Source: Streptomyces sp. D2-8 (GTDB lineage: Bacteria > Actinomycetota > Actinomycetes > Streptomycetales > Streptomycetaceae). Taken from it: 64,000 nucleotides of DNA. The notes beneath the pieces were generated by a model. That model had not been told where the DNA came from. It made no database searches and saw only the letters and a program-made list of their open reading frames with translations. The stretch lies in contig NZ_JAAHBP010000013.1 of assembly GCF_023184515.1 (NCBI RefSeq), positions 186,001 through 250,000 on the forward strand, in the 5' to 3' direction. Positions 8,177 to 16,152 of the stretch are shown here, piece after piece. The position numbers and the translations under genes are program-made. The stretch's first letter is position 1. Each line of letters opens with the position of its first letter.

Positions 8177-8288
8177 CCTCCGAGCCCTCCGCCGCGCGGG
8201 TGTCGTACGCGGTCCGGGCCTGCGCGACCTCCTCCTGGTGCTCCTCCGTCCAGGCCCCACTCCAGTGAGCGCAGGTCACCGTCAGCAT
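8163..8288 (-). CDS. Possible 41-aa small protein
   Basis: An ATG-to-TAG frame of 41 codons starts MLTVTCAHWSGAW and contains EEHQEEVAQARTAYDTR. Third codon positions are almost all G or C (about 37 of 41), and the composition (acidic, helical) looks protein-like. It overlaps the 3' end of the CGNR gene by 14 nt on the opposite strand. GAGG lies about 13 nt upstream. I recognise no family. It may be a real small conserved protein or chance. Confidence 0.35.
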   Translation of the reverse strand: MLTVTCAHWSGAWTEEHQEEVAQARTAYDTRAAEGSEATAS

Positions 8289-8364
8289 CCGCCGGCGGCC
8301 TCGGGTACAAGAGGGAACCGGCCCTCAGTTGCGTAGCCGTCCCTTGCCGGAGGAGTGTTGACTC

Positions 8365-9828
8365 ATGGGCACCCGTGCCTGGGCGCTGCTGCTCGTTCTG
8401 TGCGGAACGATCTTCCTCGAAGGCATCGACGTCGCGATGATGGCGGTGGCGATCCCGGCCGTCCGCGCCGATCTGGGTCTTGCCACCGCCACCGCGGCCT
8501 GGGTGATGAGCGCCTATGTGCTCGGCTACGCCGGCTTCACGCTGCTGGGCGGACGGGCCGCCGACCTGCTCGGACGGCGGCGGATGTTCCTGCTGTGGCT
8601 GACCGTCTTCCTCGCCTTCTCGGGGCTCGGCGGCTTCGCGACGGACGGCTGGATGCTGATCGTCGCCCGGTTCGTCACCGGCGTCGCCGCCGCGTTCATG
8701 ACCCCGGCCGCGCTCTCCCTGATCACCACGTCCTACGAGGAGGGCCCGAAGCGCAACAAGGCCCTGCTGGTCTTCGCCGGGACGGGCGCGGCCGGCTTCT
8801 CCCTCGGTCTGGTGATCGGCGGTCTGCTCACCGCGATCGGCTGGCGCTGGGTGTTCTTCGCGCCCGTGCTGCTGGCCGCCGCACTGCTCGTCGCGGCCGT
8901 ACGCCTGATCCCCCGGCGTGACGCCCCGCCGGACCGCCGCCGCACCTTCGACCTGCCCGGCGCGATCACCGCCGCCTGCGCCATGCTGCTGGCCGCCTAC
9001 ACCGTCGTACGCCTGGAACACGGACTGCACCACTGGCCGCTCACCCTGGCCTCGGGCCTCGCGGCCGTGCTCGTGGCCGGGGTCTTCGTGGCGGTCGAAC
9101 GCCGCTGCCCCGATCCGCTCGTCCGGCTCGGCCTGCTGCGCCGGGGCCCGGTCGTACGCGCCGACCTGGGGGCGCTGCTCTTCCTCGGCGCCTTCTTCGG
9201 CTTCCAGTTCGTCGTCACGCTCTACCTTCAGGAACTGCGCGGCTGGTCGTCCCTGCAGACGGCGGTGGCCCTGGTCGTCATGGGCATCGACGCCTTCCTC
9301 GCGCCGACGCTCACGCCCCGACTGGTCACCCGCTTCGGCAACGCCCGGGTGATCGTCGGCGGCTTCCTGCTGGCCGTGGCCGCGTACGCGCTGTTCCTGC
9401 CGGTCGGCATGGACTGGTCCTACGCCATGATGTTCCCGACCCTGATCCTGTCCGGCTTCGCGTTCGCGCTGGCCTACGGGCCGCTGACGATCGCGGCGAC
9501 GGACGGGGTGGCCGGGGCGGAGCAGGGCCTGGCCGGCGGGCTGCTGACCACGGCCACCCAGTTCGGCTCGGCGATCGGCATCTCGGCGGTGACCGCGGTC
9601 TACGGCCTGGCGTCCACCGGGTCCGGCCCGGAGGCCACACTCTCGGCGTTCCGCGCGGCGCTGTTCGTGCCGGTCGCCCTGGTGGTGCTGGGCACGCTGA
9701 TCTCGTTGGTGAGCGTCCGGGAGGACCGCCGGGCGGTGCGCAACGCGTCCCAGGTGAGCAGCGTCAACGCCAGCCACACCAGCGCGAATCCGGCCCAGCG
9801 CTCCGGCGGCATCTCCTCGTGGAAGTAG
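8365..9828 (+). CDS. MFS transporter, DHA2-like drug exporter family
   Basis: 487-aa major facilitator with the family motifs: loop 2-3 LLGGRAADLLGRRRMF, helix 1 acidic motif FLEGIDVAMMAVAIPAVR, and the helix 5 antiporter region GAAGFSLGLVIGGLLTAIGWRW. About 13-14 hydrophobic segments are visible, ending near residue 455 (VALVVLGTLISLVSV). The last 30 residues (REDRRAVRNASQ...SSWK) are hydrophilic and encoded antisense to rarD, so they probably are not conserved. GGAGGAG lies upstream of the ATG. It probably exports a drug-like compound with proton antiport. Confidence 0.88.
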   Translation: MGTRAWALLLVLCGTIFLEGIDVAMMAVAIPAVRADLGLATATAAWVMSAYVLGYAGFTLLGGRAADLLGRRRMFLLWLTVFLAFSGLGGFATDGWMLIVARFVTGVAAAFMTPAALSLITTSYEEGPKRNKALLVFAGTGAAGFSLGLVIGGLLTAIGWRWVFFAPVLLAAALLVAAVRLIPRRDAPPDRRRTFDLPGAITAACAMLLAAYTVVRLEHGLHHWPLTLASGLAAVLVAGVFVAVERRCPDPLVRLGLLRRGPVVRADLGALLFLGAFFGFQFVVTLYLQELRGWSSLQTAVALVVMGIDAFLAPTLTPRLVTRFGNARVIVGGFLLAVAAYALFLPVGMDWSYAMMFPTLILSGFAFALAYGPLTIAATDGVAGAEQGLAGGLLTTATQFGSAIGISAVTAVYGLASTGSGPEATLSAFRAALFVPVALVVLGTLISLVSVREDRRAVRNASQVSSVNASHTSANPAQRSGGISSWK

Positions 9829-10613
9829 AGGACGCCGAGGAGGAACTGGATGACCGGCGTCGAGTACTGCAGCAGGCCGATGGTGGACAGGGGCACGCGG
9901 ATGGCGGCCGCGCCGAAGCAGACCAGGGGGAGCGCGGTGACGATGCCGGCCGAGGCGAGCAGCGCCGCGTGCCCCGCGCCCTCGCCGGCGAAGGTGGAGT
10001 CGCCCTGCGCGGAAAGCCACGCCAGGAAGCCGAGCGCGGGCAGGAACTGGATCGCGGTCTCGGCGGCCAGCGACTCGATGCCGCCGAGGCCCACCTTCTT
10101 CTTCACCAGCCCGTAGGTGGCGAAGGACAACGCGAGACAGAGGGAGATCCACGGCGGCTGGCCGTAGCCGATGGTCAGCACGACGACCGCGACGCAGCCG
10201 GTCCCGACCGCCGCCCACTGCACCGGCCGCAGCCGCTCCTTGAGGAGCAGCACGCCCATCGCGATGGTGACCAGCGGGTTGATGAAGTACCCGAGCGAGG
10301 CCTCGACCACGTGCCCGGAGTTCACGGACCAGATGTACAGGCCCCAGTTGACGGTGATGACCGCCGCGGCGACCGTGATCAGCGCCAGCTTGCGGGGCTG
10401 CCGCAGCAGCTCACCGGCCCAGGCCCAGCGGCGCAGCACGAGCAGGGCGGCGCCCACGAAGACCAGCGACCACACCATCCGGTGGGCCAGGATCTCCACC
10501 GCGCCGGCCGGCTTCAGCAGGGGCCAGAACAGGGGGACGAGCCCCCACATCCCGTAGGCCGCGAAGCCGTTCAGCAGTCCTATGTGCCGCTCACCCCTCG
10601 GCTTGCCGGTCAC
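9600..10613 (-). CDS. rarD: EamA family transporter RarD
   Basis: 337-aa member of the drug/metabolite transporter superfamily, RarD branch, with ten hydrophobic segments. The N-terminus GLLNGFAAYGMWGLVPLFWP and the later block SLGYFINPLVTIAMGVLLLKERL are RarD-typical. The start is GTG at 10613, preceded by AAGGAGGGG. The conserved part ends near VWLALTLLTWDALRTARRSS. The final ~45 residues lie in a 229-bp antiparallel overlap with the MFS gene and look unconserved. The transported substrate of RarD proteins is not established. Confidence 0.88.
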   Translation of the reverse strand: MTGKPRGERHIGLLNGFAAYGMWGLVPLFWPLLKPAGAVEILAHRMVWSLVFVGAALLVLRRWAWAGELLRQPRKLALITVAAAVITVNWGLYIWSVNSGHVVEASLGYFINPLVTIAMGVLLLKERLRPVQWAAVGTGCVAVVVLTIGYGQPPWISLCLALSFATYGLVKKKVGLGGIESLAAETAIQFLPALGFLAWLSAQGDSTFAGEGAGHAALLASAGIVTALPLVCFGAAAIRVPLSTIGLLQYSTPVIQFLLGVLYFHEEMPPERWAGFALVWLALTLLTWDALRTARRSSRTLTNEISVPSTTRATGTNSAARNAESVASGPDPVDARP

Positions 10614-10747
10614 GGGCCCCTCCTTCGCGCCTGGCGTGTGTCCGCGTCCACGACGGTAACGCCGAGCGCCCCCGGCTGTCATGCCCGTATCGGCATACGG
10701 TCATGACAGTCCGGGGGTGTGGGCACTCAAGGGCCCGGCGGGGGAGT

Positions 10748-11602
10748 TCAGCCCTTGAGCGCGGTGGCGATGGCCTCGGTGAACGGAGTGGTCGGGCGGC
10801 CGGTCAGACGGGCCAGGTCGCCGGTGGAGACGACCAGCTCGCCCTTCTCGATGGAGACGTCGACGCCCGCGAGGGTCTGGGCGAACGGCTCCGGCAGGCC
10901 CGCTCCGGTCAGGATGCCGACCAGGGTTTCGGGGGAGACGGCGTTGTAGGTGATCTCCTTGCCGGTCTGCCGGCTCAGCTCGGCCGCGTACTCGGCGAAG
11001 CTCCAGGGGGTGTCGCCGCCCAGCTCGTACGTCTTGTTCTCGTGCCCCTCGCCGGTCAGCACGGCGACGGCGGCAGCGGCGTAGTCGGCGCGGGAGGCGG
11101 AGGAGACCCTGCCCTCGCCGGCCGCGGCGACGACCGCGTTGTGCTCCAGCACCGGGGCGAGGTTCTCGGTGTAGTTCTCGTGGTACCAGCCGTTGCGCAG
11201 CAGCGCGTAGGGCACGCCGGAGTCCAGCAGGATCTCCTCGGTGCCGCGGTGGTCGTCGGCGAGCGCGGCGGTCAGGGTGCCCGGGGCGCTGGTGTAGGCG
11301 AGCAGGGCGACACCGGCCGCCTTGGCGGCGTCGATGACGGCCTTGTGCTGCTGCACCCGGCCCTTGTCGAACTCGTTGCCGGAGATCAGCAGCACCTTGT
11401 CACCGGCGGAGAAGAGGCCGTCGAAGGAGGCGGGGGCGTTGTAGTCGGCGAGGGCGATCTGCACACCGCGGTCCGCGAAGTCGGCGGCCTTCTCCGCGCT
11501 GCGCACGACCGCGGTGATCTGCTCGGCGGGAACCTTCTCCAGCAGCTGCTCCACGACGTGACGGCCGAGGTGTCCGGTGGCTCCGGTGACGACGATGCTC
11601 AT
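10748..11602 (-). CDS. NAD(P)H:quinone oxidoreductase, QOR2/NmrA type
   Basis: 284-aa atypical short-chain dehydrogenase of the NmrA/QOR2 group, like E. coli YtfG. The Rossmann motif is VVTGATGHLGRHVVEQLL at the N-terminus, followed by LISGNEFDKGRVQQHKAVIDAAKAAGV and LLRNGWYHENY. It is expected to reduce quinones with NADPH in the cytoplasm. The ATG has AAGGAGAG 7-9 nt upstream. It is divergent from an HxlR regulator gene, exactly the arrangement of E. coli ytfG-ytfH and corynebacterial qor2-qorR. The shared 91-nt region carries an inverted repeat. Confidence 0.88.
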   Translation of the reverse strand: MSIVVTGATGHLGRHVVEQLLEKVPAEQITAVVRSAEKAADFADRGVQIALADYNAPASFDGLFSAGDKVLLISGNEFDKGRVQQHKAVIDAAKAAGVALLAYTSAPGTLTAALADDHRGTEEILLDSGVPYALLRNGWYHENYTENLAPVLEHNAVVAAAGEGRVSSASRADYAAAAVAVLTGEGHENKTYELGGDTPWSFAEYAAELSRQTGKEITYNAVSPETLVGILTGAGLPEPFAQTLAGVDVSIEKGELVVSTGDLARLTGRPTTPFTEAIATALKG

Positions 11603-11631
11603 GGTGGGGACTCTCCTTGTGGGGTGCGTTG

Positions 11632-11690
11632 GCACTAACTCTAGGGTATGCGCTAACTCTTGGAAAGTACCCACTTTGAAGTAAGGTACT
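11632..11690. promoter_or_regulatory. Operator and promoter between quinone reductase and HxlR genes
   Basis: AGTACC (11666-11671) and GGTACT (11685-11690) form a perfect inverted repeat with a 13-nt spacer. It lies between TTGGAA (-35, 11660-11665) and overlaps TAAGGT (-10, 11682-11687). The regulator ATG at 11694 follows the -10 by 6 nt, so it is probably leaderless. Further left are two 11-nt direct repeats, GCACTAACTCT (11632-11642) and GCGCTAACTCT (11650-11660), 18 nt apart. Confidence 0.6.
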
Positions 11691-11693
11691 GGC

Positions 11694-12071
11694 ATGGCAG
11701 TAAGTGAGAACGAGGCCATGTGCCCGCACCGGCTGGTCCTGGAGCACGTCACCAGCCGCTGGGGCGTGCTCGTCCTGATCGAGCTCCTGGAGCGCCCGTA
11801 CCGGTTCAGTGAGCTGCGCCGGGCGATCAGCGGATCGGGCCGTGGAGTCAGCGAGAAGATGCTCACGCAGACCCTCCAGACCCTGGAGCGCGACGGGCTC
11901 GTCCACCGCGACGCCAAGCCCGTCATCCCGCCGCGCGTCGACTACTCCCTCACCGGCCTGGGCCGCGAGGCCGCCGAGCAGGTCCGGGGCCTGGCGGCAT
12001 GGACGCACCAGCGCATGGACGCGGTGGAACAGGCCCGCCGGGCGTACGACGAGGCCCGGGCCGCGTCGTAA
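11694..12071 (+). CDS. HxlR family (DUF24) redox-sensing regulator
   Basis: 125-aa winged-helix regulator of the HxlR family. It has CPHRLVLEHVTSRWGVLVLIELLE at the start, YRFSELRRAISGSGRGVSEKMLTQTL as the helix-turn-helix, and PPRVDYSLTGLG in the wing. The single cysteine, Cys10, is in the position used for thiol sensing in QorR/HypR/YodB-type relatives. By analogy it represses itself and the divergent quinone reductase gene through the palindrome at 11666-11690 and is released by oxidants or quinones. That role is inference from family and gene arrangement. Confidence 0.88.
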   Translation: MAVSENEAMCPHRLVLEHVTSRWGVLVLIELLERPYRFSELRRAISGSGRGVSEKMLTQTLQTLERDGLVHRDAKPVIPPRVDYSLTGLGREAAEQVRGLAAWTHQRMDAVEQARRAYDEARAAS

Positions 12072-12105
12072 GCGGCCCGGGCCCCGGGGGTTCCCTTCGA
12101 TCGGG

Positions 12106-13185
12106 TCAGCCCACGACCGTCCAGGTGTCGCCGCCCGCCAGCAGCGCGCCCAGGTCGCCCTTGCCGTGCTGCTCGATCGCGGTGTCCAGCTGGTCGGCCA
12201 TCTGCGTGTCGTAGACGGGCCGCTCGACCGAGCGCAGGACGCCGATCGGGGTGTGGTGCAGGGTGTCCGGGTCGGCGAGGCGGGACAGTGCGAACGCCGT
12301 GGTCGGGGACGCGGAGTGCGCGTCGTGGACGAGCACCTGGTCCTCGTTGTCCGGCGTCACCGCGACCACCTTCAGGTCACCGGTCAGCGGGTCCCGCACG
12401 ACACCCTTGGCCTGGTCGGCGCCGAACCGGATCGGCTTGCCGTGCTCCAGCCGGATCACGGCCTCCTCGGCCTGCTGCTTGTCCTTCAGGGCGTCGAAGG
12501 CACCGTCGTTGAAGATGTTGCAGTTCTGGTAGATCTCGATCAGTGCCGTGCCCTGGTGGGCGGCGGCCTGGCGCAGCACCTCCGTCAGGTGCTTGCGGTC
12601 CGAGTCCACCGTCCGCGCCACGAACGACGCCTCCGCGCCGATCGCCAGCGACACCGGGTTGAACGGCGCGTCCAGCGAGCCCATCGGCGTCGACTTCGTG
12701 ATCTTCCCGACCTCGGAGGTCGGCGAGTACTGGCCCTTGGTCAGACCGTAGATCCGGTTGTTGAACAGCAGGATCTTGAGGTTGACGTTGCGGCGCAGCG
12801 CGTGGATCAGGTGGTTGCCGCCGATGGACAGCGCGTCGCCGTCACCGGTGACGACCCACACCGACAGGTCGCGGCGGGAGCTCGCCAGACCCGTGGCGAT
12901 GGCGGGGGCACGGCCGTGGATGGAGTGCATCCCGTACGTGTTCATGTAATACGGGAAGCGGGAGGAGCAGCCGATGCCCGAGACGAAGACGATGTTCTCC
13001 TTCGCCAGCCCCAGCTCGGGCATGAAGCCCTGCACCGCCGCGAGGATGGCGTAGTCACCACAGCCGGGGCACCAGCGCACTTCCTGGTCGGACTTGAAGT
13101 CCTTCATCGACTGCCTGCCCTCGGCCTTGGGGACGAGGGAAAGCGCCTCGATGGTGCCCGTGCCGTGCGAGGACGTCTCAGCCAT
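12106..13185 (-). CDS. korB: 2-oxoacid:ferredoxin oxidoreductase subunit beta
   Basis: 359-aa thiamine pyrophosphate-binding subunit. WCPGCGDY (Cys39, Cys42) and GIGCSSRFPYY supply three Fe-S ligands, with a further Cys in EIYQNCNIFNDGAF. The TPP/Mg site is VTGDGDALSIGGNH. With the alpha subunit it oxidises 2-oxoglutarate (or another 2-oxoacid) with CoA and reduces ferredoxin, the CoA-dependent alternative to 2-oxoglutarate dehydrogenase known in actinobacteria. The start overlaps the korA end by 8 nt, so the two are translationally coupled. Substrate choice between 2-oxoglutarate and pyruvate cannot be settled from sequence. Confidence 0.93.
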   Translation of the reverse strand: MAETSSHGTGTIEALSLVPKAEGRQSMKDFKSDQEVRWCPGCGDYAILAAVQGFMPELGLAKENIVFVSGIGCSSRFPYYMNTYGMHSIHGRAPAIATGLASSRRDLSVWVVTGDGDALSIGGNHLIHALRRNVNLKILLFNNRIYGLTKGQYSPTSEVGKITKSTPMGSLDAPFNPVSLAIGAEASFVARTVDSDRKHLTEVLRQAAAHQGTALIEIYQNCNIFNDGAFDALKDKQQAEEAVIRLEHGKPIRFGADQAKGVVRDPLTGDLKVVAVTPDNEDQVLVHDAHSASPTTAFALSRLADPDTLHHTPIGVLRSVERPVYDTQMADQLDTAIEQHGKGDLGALLAGGDTWTVVG

Positions 13186-15106
13186 CGATGGCCTCCTTCA
13201 GAGCCGCGGCGAGCTGCTCCGCCTTGAACGGCATGCCGTTGACCTGGTTGTACGAGTGGGCGTCGACCAGGTACTTCGCCCGGATGAGGGTGGCGAGCTG
13301 CCCGAGGTTCATCTCGGGGATCACCACCTTGTCGTAACGCTCCAGCACAGAGCCCAGATTCCGCGGGAAGGGGTTGATATGGCGCAGGTGCGCCTGCGCG
13401 ACCGATTCCCCGGCTCTGCGCAGCCGCCGCACCGCCGCCGTGATCGGCCCGTACGTCGAGCCCCAGCCCAGCACCAAGGCGCCTGCGCCGTCTGGGTCGT
13501 CCACGTCGAGATCGGGCACCTGAATACCGTCGATCTTGGCCTGCCGGGTGCGCACCATGAAGTCGTGGTTGGCCGGGTCGTAGGAGATGTTGCCCGAGCC
13601 GTCCTGCTTCTCGATGCCGCCGATCCGGTGCTCCAGACCCGGCGTGCCCGGGATCGCCCACGGGCGGGCCAGCGTCTGCGGGTCCCGCTTGTACGGCCAG
13701 AACACCTCGGAGCCGTCGTCGAGCGTGTGGTTCGGGCCCTGCGCGAACTGCACCCGCAGGTCGGGCAGCTCCTCGATGTCCGGGATCCGCCAGGGCTCGG
13801 AGCCGTTGGCCAGGTAACCGTCGGACAGCAGGAACACCGGCGTGCGGTACGTCAGCGCGATCCGCGCCGCCTCCAGCGCGGCGTCGAAGCAGTCCGCCGG
13901 CGTGCGCGGCGCGACCACCGGCACCGGAGCCTCGCCGTTGCGCCCGTACATCGCCTGCAGCAGGTCCGCCTGCTCGGTCTTGGTGGGCAGACCCGTCGAC
14001 GGACCGCCGCGCTGGATGTCCACGATCAGCAGCGGCAGCTCCAGGGAGACCGCGAGGCCGATCGTCTCGGACTTCAGCGCCACACCCGGGCCGCTCGTCG
14101 TGGTCACGGCCAGCGAACCACCGAAGGCCGCGCCCAGCGCCGCCCCGATCCCGGCGATCTCGTCCTCCGCCTGGAAGGTCCGCACCCCGAAGTTCTTGTG
14201 CTTGCTCAGCTCGTGCAGGATGTCCGACGCCGGAGTGATCGGGTACGACCCCAGGTACAGCGGCAGATCCGCCTGCCGGCTCGCCGCGACCAGCCCGTAC
14301 GACAGGGCGAGGTTGCCGGAGATGTTGCGGTAGACACCCGGCGGGAACGCCGTGGCCGCCGGGGCGACCTCGTAGGAGACGGCGAAGTCCTCGGTGGTCT
14401 CGCCGAAGTTCCAGCCGGCCCGGAACGCGGCGATGTTGGCCGCCGCGATGTCGGGCTTCTTCGCGAACTTCGACTTCAGGAACTTCTCCGTGCCCTCGGT
14501 GGGCCGGTGGTACATCCAGCTCAGCAGGCCCAGCGCGAACATGTTCTTGCTGCGCTCGGCCTCCTTGCGGCTGAGGTCGAACTCCTTCAGCGCCTCGACC
14601 GTGAGCGTGGTCAACGGCACCGGGTGCAGGTGGTAGCCGTCCAGCGACCCGTCCTCCAGCGGAGACGTCTCGTAGCCGACCTTCTGCATCGCCCGCTTGG
14701 TGAACTCGTCCGTGTTGACGATCACCTCGGCGCCGCGCGGCAGGTCGCCGATGTTCGCCTTCAGGGCCGCCGGGTTCATCGCGACCAGCACGTTCGGCGC
14801 GTCACCGGGGGTGAGGATGTCGTGGTCGGCGAAGTGCAGCTGGAAGGACGACACCCCCGGCAGGGTTCCGGCGGGCGCCCTGATCTCGGCCGGGAAGTTC
14901 GGCAGTGTCGACAGGTCGTTGCCGAACGACGCGGTCTCCGAGGTGAAACGGTCACCGGTGAGCTGCATACCGTCACCCGAGTCCCCCGCGAACCTGATGA
15001 TCACTCGGTCGAGGCGACGGACATCCTTCGCGCCCGCCGCTTTGCGCTGCTCTCCTAGGACTGCTTCGTCGGCCTGCTCCGCTGGGCTACTGACCTGGCT
15101 GGTCAC
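13178..15106 (-). CDS. korA: 2-oxoacid:ferredoxin oxidoreductase subunit alpha
   Basis: 642-aa fused gamma-alpha subunit. The N-terminal gamma domain (VIIRFAGDSGDGMQLTGDRF) is followed by the alpha pyrimidine-binding domain (YPITPASDILHELSKHKNFG and QAEDEIAGIGAALGAAFGGS), then TTTSGPGVALKSE. This is the two-subunit architecture of KorAB-type enzymes, which have no separate ferredoxin-like delta subunit. Start taken at GTG 15106 with GGAGG 9 nt upstream. It is the promoter-proximal gene of a korAB operon read away from the neighbouring sensor-kinase cluster. Confidence 0.93.
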   Translation of the reverse strand: MTSQVSSPAEQADEAVLGEQRKAAGAKDVRRLDRVIIRFAGDSGDGMQLTGDRFTSETASFGNDLSTLPNFPAEIRAPAGTLPGVSSFQLHFADHDILTPGDAPNVLVAMNPAALKANIGDLPRGAEVIVNTDEFTKRAMQKVGYETSPLEDGSLDGYHLHPVPLTTLTVEALKEFDLSRKEAERSKNMFALGLLSWMYHRPTEGTEKFLKSKFAKKPDIAAANIAAFRAGWNFGETTEDFAVSYEVAPAATAFPPGVYRNISGNLALSYGLVAASRQADLPLYLGSYPITPASDILHELSKHKNFGVRTFQAEDEIAGIGAALGAAFGGSLAVTTTSGPGVALKSETIGLAVSLELPLLIVDIQRGGPSTGLPTKTEQADLLQAMYGRNGEAPVPVVAPRTPADCFDAALEAARIALTYRTPVFLLSDGYLANGSEPWRIPDIEELPDLRVQFAQGPNHTLDDGSEVFWPYKRDPQTLARPWAIPGTPGLEHRIGGIEKQDGSGNISYDPANHDFMVRTRQAKIDGIQVPDLDVDDPDGAGALVLGWGSTYGPITAAVRRLRRAGESVAQAHLRHINPFPRNLGSVLERYDKVVIPEMNLGQLATLIRAKYLVDAHSYNQVNGMPFKAEQLAAALKEAIDG

Positions 15107-15241
15107 TGAACTGGACCTCCCTCGAGGCGGCTGTCCGGGACAGGCCTTCCCGCAGGCCCTCCCAGGATCAACCCTACGACCGCAAGGGTCGCCTTCTTTG
15201 TGTCATTCGCATCTTGGACACGACTTTGGGATGATCATGCG

Positions 15242-15257
15242 CCCGGACTTGTCCGGG
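15242..15257. terminator. Hairpin after the response regulator gene
   Basis: CCCGGAC-TT-GTCCGGG is a perfect 7-bp stem with a 2-nt loop, 10 nt beyond the stop of the response regulator gene. Plus-strand TTT follows it. It also separates the divergently placed korA upstream region. Confidence 0.55.
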
Positions 15258-15267
15258 TTTGAGGAGG

Positions 15268-15927
15268 TCAGGAGTTGAGGTACGTCAGCACGGCGAGCAC
15301 CCTGCGGTGGTCCCCCTCGCTCGGGGACAGCCCCAGCTTCAGGAAGATGTTGCTGACATGCTTCTCGACCGCCCCGTCGCTGACCACGAGCTGCCGCGCG
15401 ATCGCCGAGTTCGTACGCCCCTCGGCCATCAGCCCCAGCACCTCCCGCTCCCGCGGGGTGAGCCCCGCCAGCACGTCCTGCTTACGGCTGCGGCCCAGCA
15501 GCTGAGCGACCACCTCCGGATCGAGCGCCGTACCGCCCCCGGCCACCCGCACCACCGCGTCCACGAACTCCCGCACCTCGGCCACCCGGTCCTTCAGCAG
15601 ATAGCCGACACCCCGGCTGGAGCCCGCGAGCAGCTCCGTGGCGTAGCGCTCCTCCACGTACTGCGACAGCACCAGCACCCCGAGCCCCGGGTGCGCCTTG
15701 CGCAGCTGCACCGCCGCCCGCACGCCCTCGTCCGTGTGCGTCGGCGGCATCCGCACGTCCGCCACGACCACGTCGGGCAGCTCGCCCTGCGCGTCCAGCT
15801 CCGTGATGGTCTTGATCAGTGCCTCGCCGTCACCCACACCGGCGACGACGTCATGTCCGCGGTCGGTCAGCAACCGGGTCAGGCCCTCCCTGAGCAGCAC
15901 TGAATCCTCGGCGATGACCACCCGCAC
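15268..15927 (-). CDS. NarL/LuxR family response regulator
   Basis: 219-aa two-component regulator. The receiver domain starts VRVVIAEDSVLLREG; the phospho-acceptor is Asp57 in VVVADVRMPP, with Lys in GYLLKDRV. The C-terminal LuxR-type helix-turn-helix is LTPREREVLGLMAEGRTNSA with AIARQLVVSDGAVEKHVSNI. Start GTG 15927 is chosen because GGAGG sits 5 nt upstream. GTG at 15939 would add four residues. It is the only regulator beside two histidine kinase genes, with which it presumably forms one signalling unit. Confidence 0.9.
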   Translation of the reverse strand: MRVVIAEDSVLLREGLTRLLTDRGHDVVAGVGDGEALIKTITELDAQGELPDVVVADVRMPPTHTDEGVRAAVQLRKAHPGLGVLVLSQYVEERYATELLAGSSRGVGYLLKDRVAEVREFVDAVVRVAGGGTALDPEVVAQLLGRSRKQDVLAGLTPREREVLGLMAEGRTNSAIARQLVVSDGAVEKHVSNIFLKLGLSPSEGDHRRVLAVLTYLNS

Positions 15928-16152
15928 CCTGTCCTCCACGATGTTCGGCCCCCCACCCCGACGCCGCCCGTCCGCAGCCCACAACGGCTCCGCGCCCACC
16001 CGTGCGACGGGTCCAGCATTTCAGGGTCGGGGGGTGTGTCGGGACGGGACCGGCTTCTTGACTGGCCGATCGGGTGGTGGGGGAAGCTTCGAGGCCGGAG
16101 GCGATCGCCCCCGGCCCCGTCACGGCTCGCGGGGGCCGGGCCCCCGCCGGGG

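Noticed and set aside
13094..15058. 654-codon plus-strand frame opposite korA
   Set aside because: Antisense shadow of korA; no motif, rich in Arg/Gln/His/Val repeats.
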